From NCBI GenBank assembly GCA_902633975.1, contig CACPHX010000005.1, positions 17,481 to 81,480 of the forward strand: 64,000 bases of DNA. The letters run 5' to 3'. The notes below the pieces were generated by a model that was not told the DNA's origin, did no database searches, and saw nothing but the letters and a program-made list of their open reading frames with translations. This DNA comes from an uncultured Marinoscillum sp. (GTDB taxonomy: Bacteria > Bacteroidota > Bacteroidia > Cytophagales > MED-G16). The position numbers and the translations under genes were made by a program. Shown one piece after another: positions 61,326 through 64,000 of this stretch. Numbering within the stretch: the stretch's first letter is position 1; every line of letters starts with the position of its first letter.

Positions 61326-62909
61326 ATGAGTTTCAAAATTATATCAATACACAAGGAAGAATCAATTTCTTTTGATAAAGTTCAAGACAAATACTCTATT
61401 TCAGATTATAATTTTTGTGTTGCTGATGGTACAACCCAGGGTTACGATTCGGGTAAATTTGCAGAAATCATTTCAAATAACTTTACCAAAAAAAGGATTG
61501 ATACAATTGATGATTTCTATAGCCTTTCTATTAAATCATCGAAAGAATTTAATAAAATACCATTTATAGAATCTGGAAATAAAGCAATTGATAAATTAAG
61601 AAAAGATAAAAAAAAGAAGGGAGGCTCATCCACTCTAATTGGATGTAATATAAATGAAAATAAAGTGAGTATTGTTTGTTATGGAGACAGTATGTTATTT
61701 CATATAAGAAGTGAAGAATTAATTGAAAAATATCCATTTAAAAATTCAAAAGAACTTGACGAATCCTCGGAATTTATAAACTCAAATATTGAATTTGATG
61801 ATAGATTATTAAATAAGGATGCATTACTTTTTAAAAAAATATATCTAGAAGATTACGATCAAATTATATTATCAACTGATGCTATATCAAAATTCTTTAT
61901 TGAAAAAGGTGATTTTAAAATATTAAATAGATTTTCATCTTTTAATCAATTTAAGGATTTTATGGTAGAAAAGTGGAATTCTGGTGAAATTGAAAGAGAT
62001 GACATAACCGTCTTAATTTATACTCACGATGGTATAAATTCTATTGAAAGCATAATACCTGATGAAGATTTTAAATTTAAAGAATTAACTAAACCCGATT
62101 TAAATTCCAAAATTGATAAAAATTTAATGAAAATTAAATCTAATGATGGGTCTATACTCCGTAGCCAATTAGAGGAAAAGGGTAATGAGGTTGAATATTT
62201 ATTAAGAAAAAATGAAAATCTTAAATTATTATTAACATTGACATTGTTAATTTTAGTCTCTCTCTTATTAATATTTTCATTTTATTTTATTAAACCAAAT
62301 TATTTTTTTGATGTAACTGAATCAACAGACTCTTCCAATGTTGAAAAAATCAAAAAAGATAGTATATCCACAGATATCGATAAATCACTTAATAATAGAT
62401 TTGATGATATAACAATGAACTTTGATGTTGATGAGTCTAAAGAGAACCCTGAATCTGCTGATGAAACAGTTGAAATTTTTGATGATAATTCACAATTGAC
62501 TGAAGAAATGGAAACTGGATTAAAAGATACCATCAAAGATAATTTAAATAACAATATTGGTGATGATTTTCAACGCAATGATCAAAAAGATACAACAATT
62601 TCTACTGTTAATCCATCAATAAATATTCAGGATCAAATTAATACAGCACCAATTCAAATTGCATCTAACTCAGAGCTTAAATTTAGACAGCTAGCTACAA
62701 TTTTAGGGGTTCGTCCAAATGAACTAAAGGATAAGTGTATATCGAATAATATAATTATTGAGGGTAATAATCCTTTTTTAGAAAAAGAATTAATTATTTC
62801 AATTGTTGGTTTATATAATAGAGAAGTTATTTTTAATAATATTGATAACAATGAAATGGAATCAATTAAAGATTCAACACTTACAGATACTTTGAGAATA
62901 AAAAATTGA
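61326..62909 (+). CDS. Membrane-bound PP2C-type protein phosphatase
   Basis: A 527-residue PPM/PP2C phosphatase fused to a membrane helix. The catalytic domain covers about 1-235, with metal-binding NFCVADGTTQGYDSG (D34-G35), GGSSTLIGCNI, VCYGDSMLFHI (G120-D121), ILSTDAISKFF (T184-D185) and ERDDITVLIY (D225-D226). A helical linker leads to a membrane helix (about 299-322). Beyond it lies a ~120-residue acidic, Ser/Asp-rich spacer and a final ~75-residue helical domain (RQLATILGVRPNELKDKC), which recalls the N-terminal IF2-type helical fold. The phosphatase faces the cytoplasm and the last domain lies outside. It should reverse the kinase encoded next. Confidence 0.87.
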   Translation: MSFKIISIHKEESISFDKVQDKYSISDYNFCVADGTTQGYDSGKFAEIISNNFTKKRIDTIDDFYSLSIKSSKEFNKIPFIESGNKAIDKLRKDKKKKGGSSTLIGCNINENKVSIVCYGDSMLFHIRSEELIEKYPFKNSKELDESSEFINSNIEFDDRLLNKDALLFKKIYLEDYDQIILSTDAISKFFIEKGDFKILNRFSSFNQFKDFMVEKWNSGEIERDDITVLIYTHDGINSIESIIPDEDFKFKELTKPDLNSKIDKNLMKIKSNDGSILRSQLEEKGNEVEYLLRKNENLKLLLTLTLLILVSLLLIFSFYFIKPNYFFDVTESTDSSNVEKIKKDSISTDIDKSLNNRFDDITMNFDVDESKENPESADETVEIFDDNSQLTEEMETGLKDTIKDNLNNNIGDDFQRNDQKDTTISTVNPSINIQDQINTAPIQIASNSELKFRQLATILGVRPNELKDKCISNNIIIEGNNPFLEKELIISIVGLYNREVIFNNIDNNEMESIKDSTLTDTLRIKN

Positions 62910-62916
62910 ATAATTA

Positions 62917-64000
62917 ATGAAATTCCCAAGTTTAACTGACTACGAAAAGGCAATAAATAATAGCAAAAACACCTTTAATTCTTTAGATGTAAAATTTCAA
63001 TTATTTAAGGAAAAGCCATTTAAACTTTATATGTATGGTTGCGGTCAGTTTGCTATTGTTTTTAAAGGTAAAATTAAAGGTAAAAATTATGCAATCAGGT
63101 GTTTTCAGCAAGCTACATTGGACAGTTTGAATAGATATAAAGCCTTATCTAATTATCTTCAAAAAAAGAATTTAGATTGGTTATGTAAGTTTGAACTTAT
63201 ACCTAATGAAATAAATGTGAATAATAAAAAATATCCAGTTCTTCTAATGGATTGGGTAAATGGTATGAATCTTCAAGATTTTATTTCCAAAAATATTAAT
63301 AACAAACAAAAATTATCTGATTTACAAACCGAATTTGTCAACCTCTCTAAGGAATTAGAAAAAAATAATATTGGCCACGGAGATATCCAAGATGCAAATA
63401 TTTTAGTAAACGAATCTGAAAATTCATTAAAAATAAGTTTGATAGATTATGATGGAATGTATGTTCCAGAACTTAAGGGACTCAAGGCTACAGAAATAGG
63501 AAAGCCAGCCTACCAACACCCTAAAAGATCCTACAAGAATTTTAATGAAAAGTTAGACAGATTTTCAATATGGTTAATTCTCACAGCTCTTGAAGCAATC
63601 AAATGGGATCCTTTACTTTGGAGGCCAAAAAAAGATGGAGGCTTTAACAATGGATCTAATTGCTTATTTGATGCTCAGGATCTTGCAAACACCAAGAAAT
63701 CTTCTTTATTTAATAAGCTTTTATCAAGTCAGACAGATTCATTGATTAATTACACTGATACACTAATTTCTCTTTGTGAAACTAAAAATTTAGACAGTAT
63801 TATTCCTCCAAAAATTCTCAAGTCTAAGAAATCAGTAAGTGTTAAAAATATAGAATTAGGAAATGAGATTATTATAGAATCAAGTCCTTCAAAAGCCGTA
63901 GTATTAAATTCTCAATTACAGAATCTTGGTAAGACTCCTTTAAAAATTAAAAGCAATGATTTTAAAAATAGAAACCTATTTTTACTACTTTCAGGTCAAA
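62917..64000 (+). CDS. Protein kinase of vWA/PP2C triad type with PEGA-like domain, cut by window end
   Basis: The first 361 residues of a kinase-like protein, open to the right edge. The glycine loop is YGCGQFAIVFKG (about 40-51). The beta-3 lysine position has Arg (YAIRCF, R61), as I recall is common in this kinase group, so loss of activity cannot be assumed. The catalytic loop is GHGDIQDANILV (D156, N161), the metal loop is LIDYDGMYVPELKG (D177), and GKPAYQHPKRSYKNFNEKLDRFSIW (about 196-220) is the activation-segment pattern of TerY-linked kinases. After the kinase, IIIESSPSKAVVLNSQLQNLGKTPLKI (about 318-344) fits a PEGA domain. Confidence 0.88.
   Translation, partial: MKFPSLTDYEKAINNSKNTFNSLDVKFQLFKEKPFKLYMYGCGQFAIVFKGKIKGKNYAIRCFQQATLDSLNRYKALSNYLQKKNLDWLCKFELIPNEINVNNKKYPVLLMDWVNGMNLQDFISKNINNKQKLSDLQTEFVNLSKELEKNNIGHGDIQDANILVNESENSLKISLIDYDGMYVPELKGLKATEIGKPAYQHPKRSYKNFNEKLDRFSIWLILTALEAIKWDPLLWRPKKDGGFNNGSNCLFDAQDLANTKKSSLFNKLLSSQTDSLINYTDTLISLCETKNLDSIIPPKILKSKKSVSVKNIELGNEIIIESSPSKAVVLNSQLQNLGKTPLKIKSNDFKNRNLFLLLSGQ

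Noticed and set aside
62917..64000. Pseudokinase because of Arg at the beta-3 lysine site
   Set aside because: Catalytic Asp, Asn and metal-binding Asp are all present, and Arg at this position appears to be usual in this kinase group.

Overview
The window is a strongly AT-rich, gene-dense bacterial chromosome segment with no gene gap over 300 bases. It looks like a planktonic marine member of the Bacteroidota, most likely Flavobacteriales. Pointers are a proteorhodopsin paired with a Brp/Blh carotene dioxygenase, two sulfatases with a GH109-type protein, lipoprotein-rich secreted hydrolases, DUF2911, a LysM/DPBB protein, a SMUG2-like glycosylase, little Shine-Dalgarno use and several TTG/GTG starts. 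No rRNA, tRNA, IS element or CRISPR array was seen.

Layout. 1-5300: nitroreductase, isoprenylcysteine-methyltransferase-like protein, Na+/solute symporter, PQQ-type sugar dehydrogenase and murB. 5300-16600: housekeeping (yebC, guaA, sppA, kdsB, NfeD protease, cold-shock protein, pyrE, Nudix). 16600-20800: amino acid permease facing a xylose operon (xylB-xylA) that ends in a clear terminator. 20800-30800: NhaC antiporter, secreted lipase, NlpC/P60 protein, thioredoxin-like lipoprotein, HMA protein, glycosylasparaginase, SMUG2-like DNA glycosylase, DUF2911, and two paralogous exported proteins on either side of a nucleotidyltransferase.

30900-37950 is a light-energy island: Na+/solute symporter, proteorhodopsin with its own terminator, blh for retinal, a YwaF-type membrane protein, and the three-gene proton-translocating transhydrogenase (pntAA-pntAB-pntB). 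The order suggests that a light-made proton gradient is spent on NADPH. The rhodopsin has the proton-pump residues, a green-tuning Met, and a glycine where bacteriorhodopsin has W138, the 'fenestration' position used by antenna carotenoids.

38000-55300 is a secreted/periplasmic hydrolase region: two sulfatases, a GH109-type oxidoreductase, Asp-box propellers, alpha/beta hydrolase, two serine beta-lactamase-fold hydrolases, penicillin acylase and PhoD-type phosphatase.

56100-64000 holds the most unusual part: a one-direction run of small membrane proteins, a MORN_2 protein, a membrane-anchored trypsin-like protease and a DUF805 protein, followed by a vWA protein, a membrane PP2C phosphatase and a protein kinase with a PEGA-like domain (cut by the window end). 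Seven membrane proteins in this run carry the same short tag, Y-x(1-2)-G-x2-Y, at the extreme N- or C-terminus, always on the end predicted to lie in the cytoplasm. I propose that the vWA/PP2C/kinase triad reads or modifies this tag, and that the cluster is a little-described envelope signalling system.
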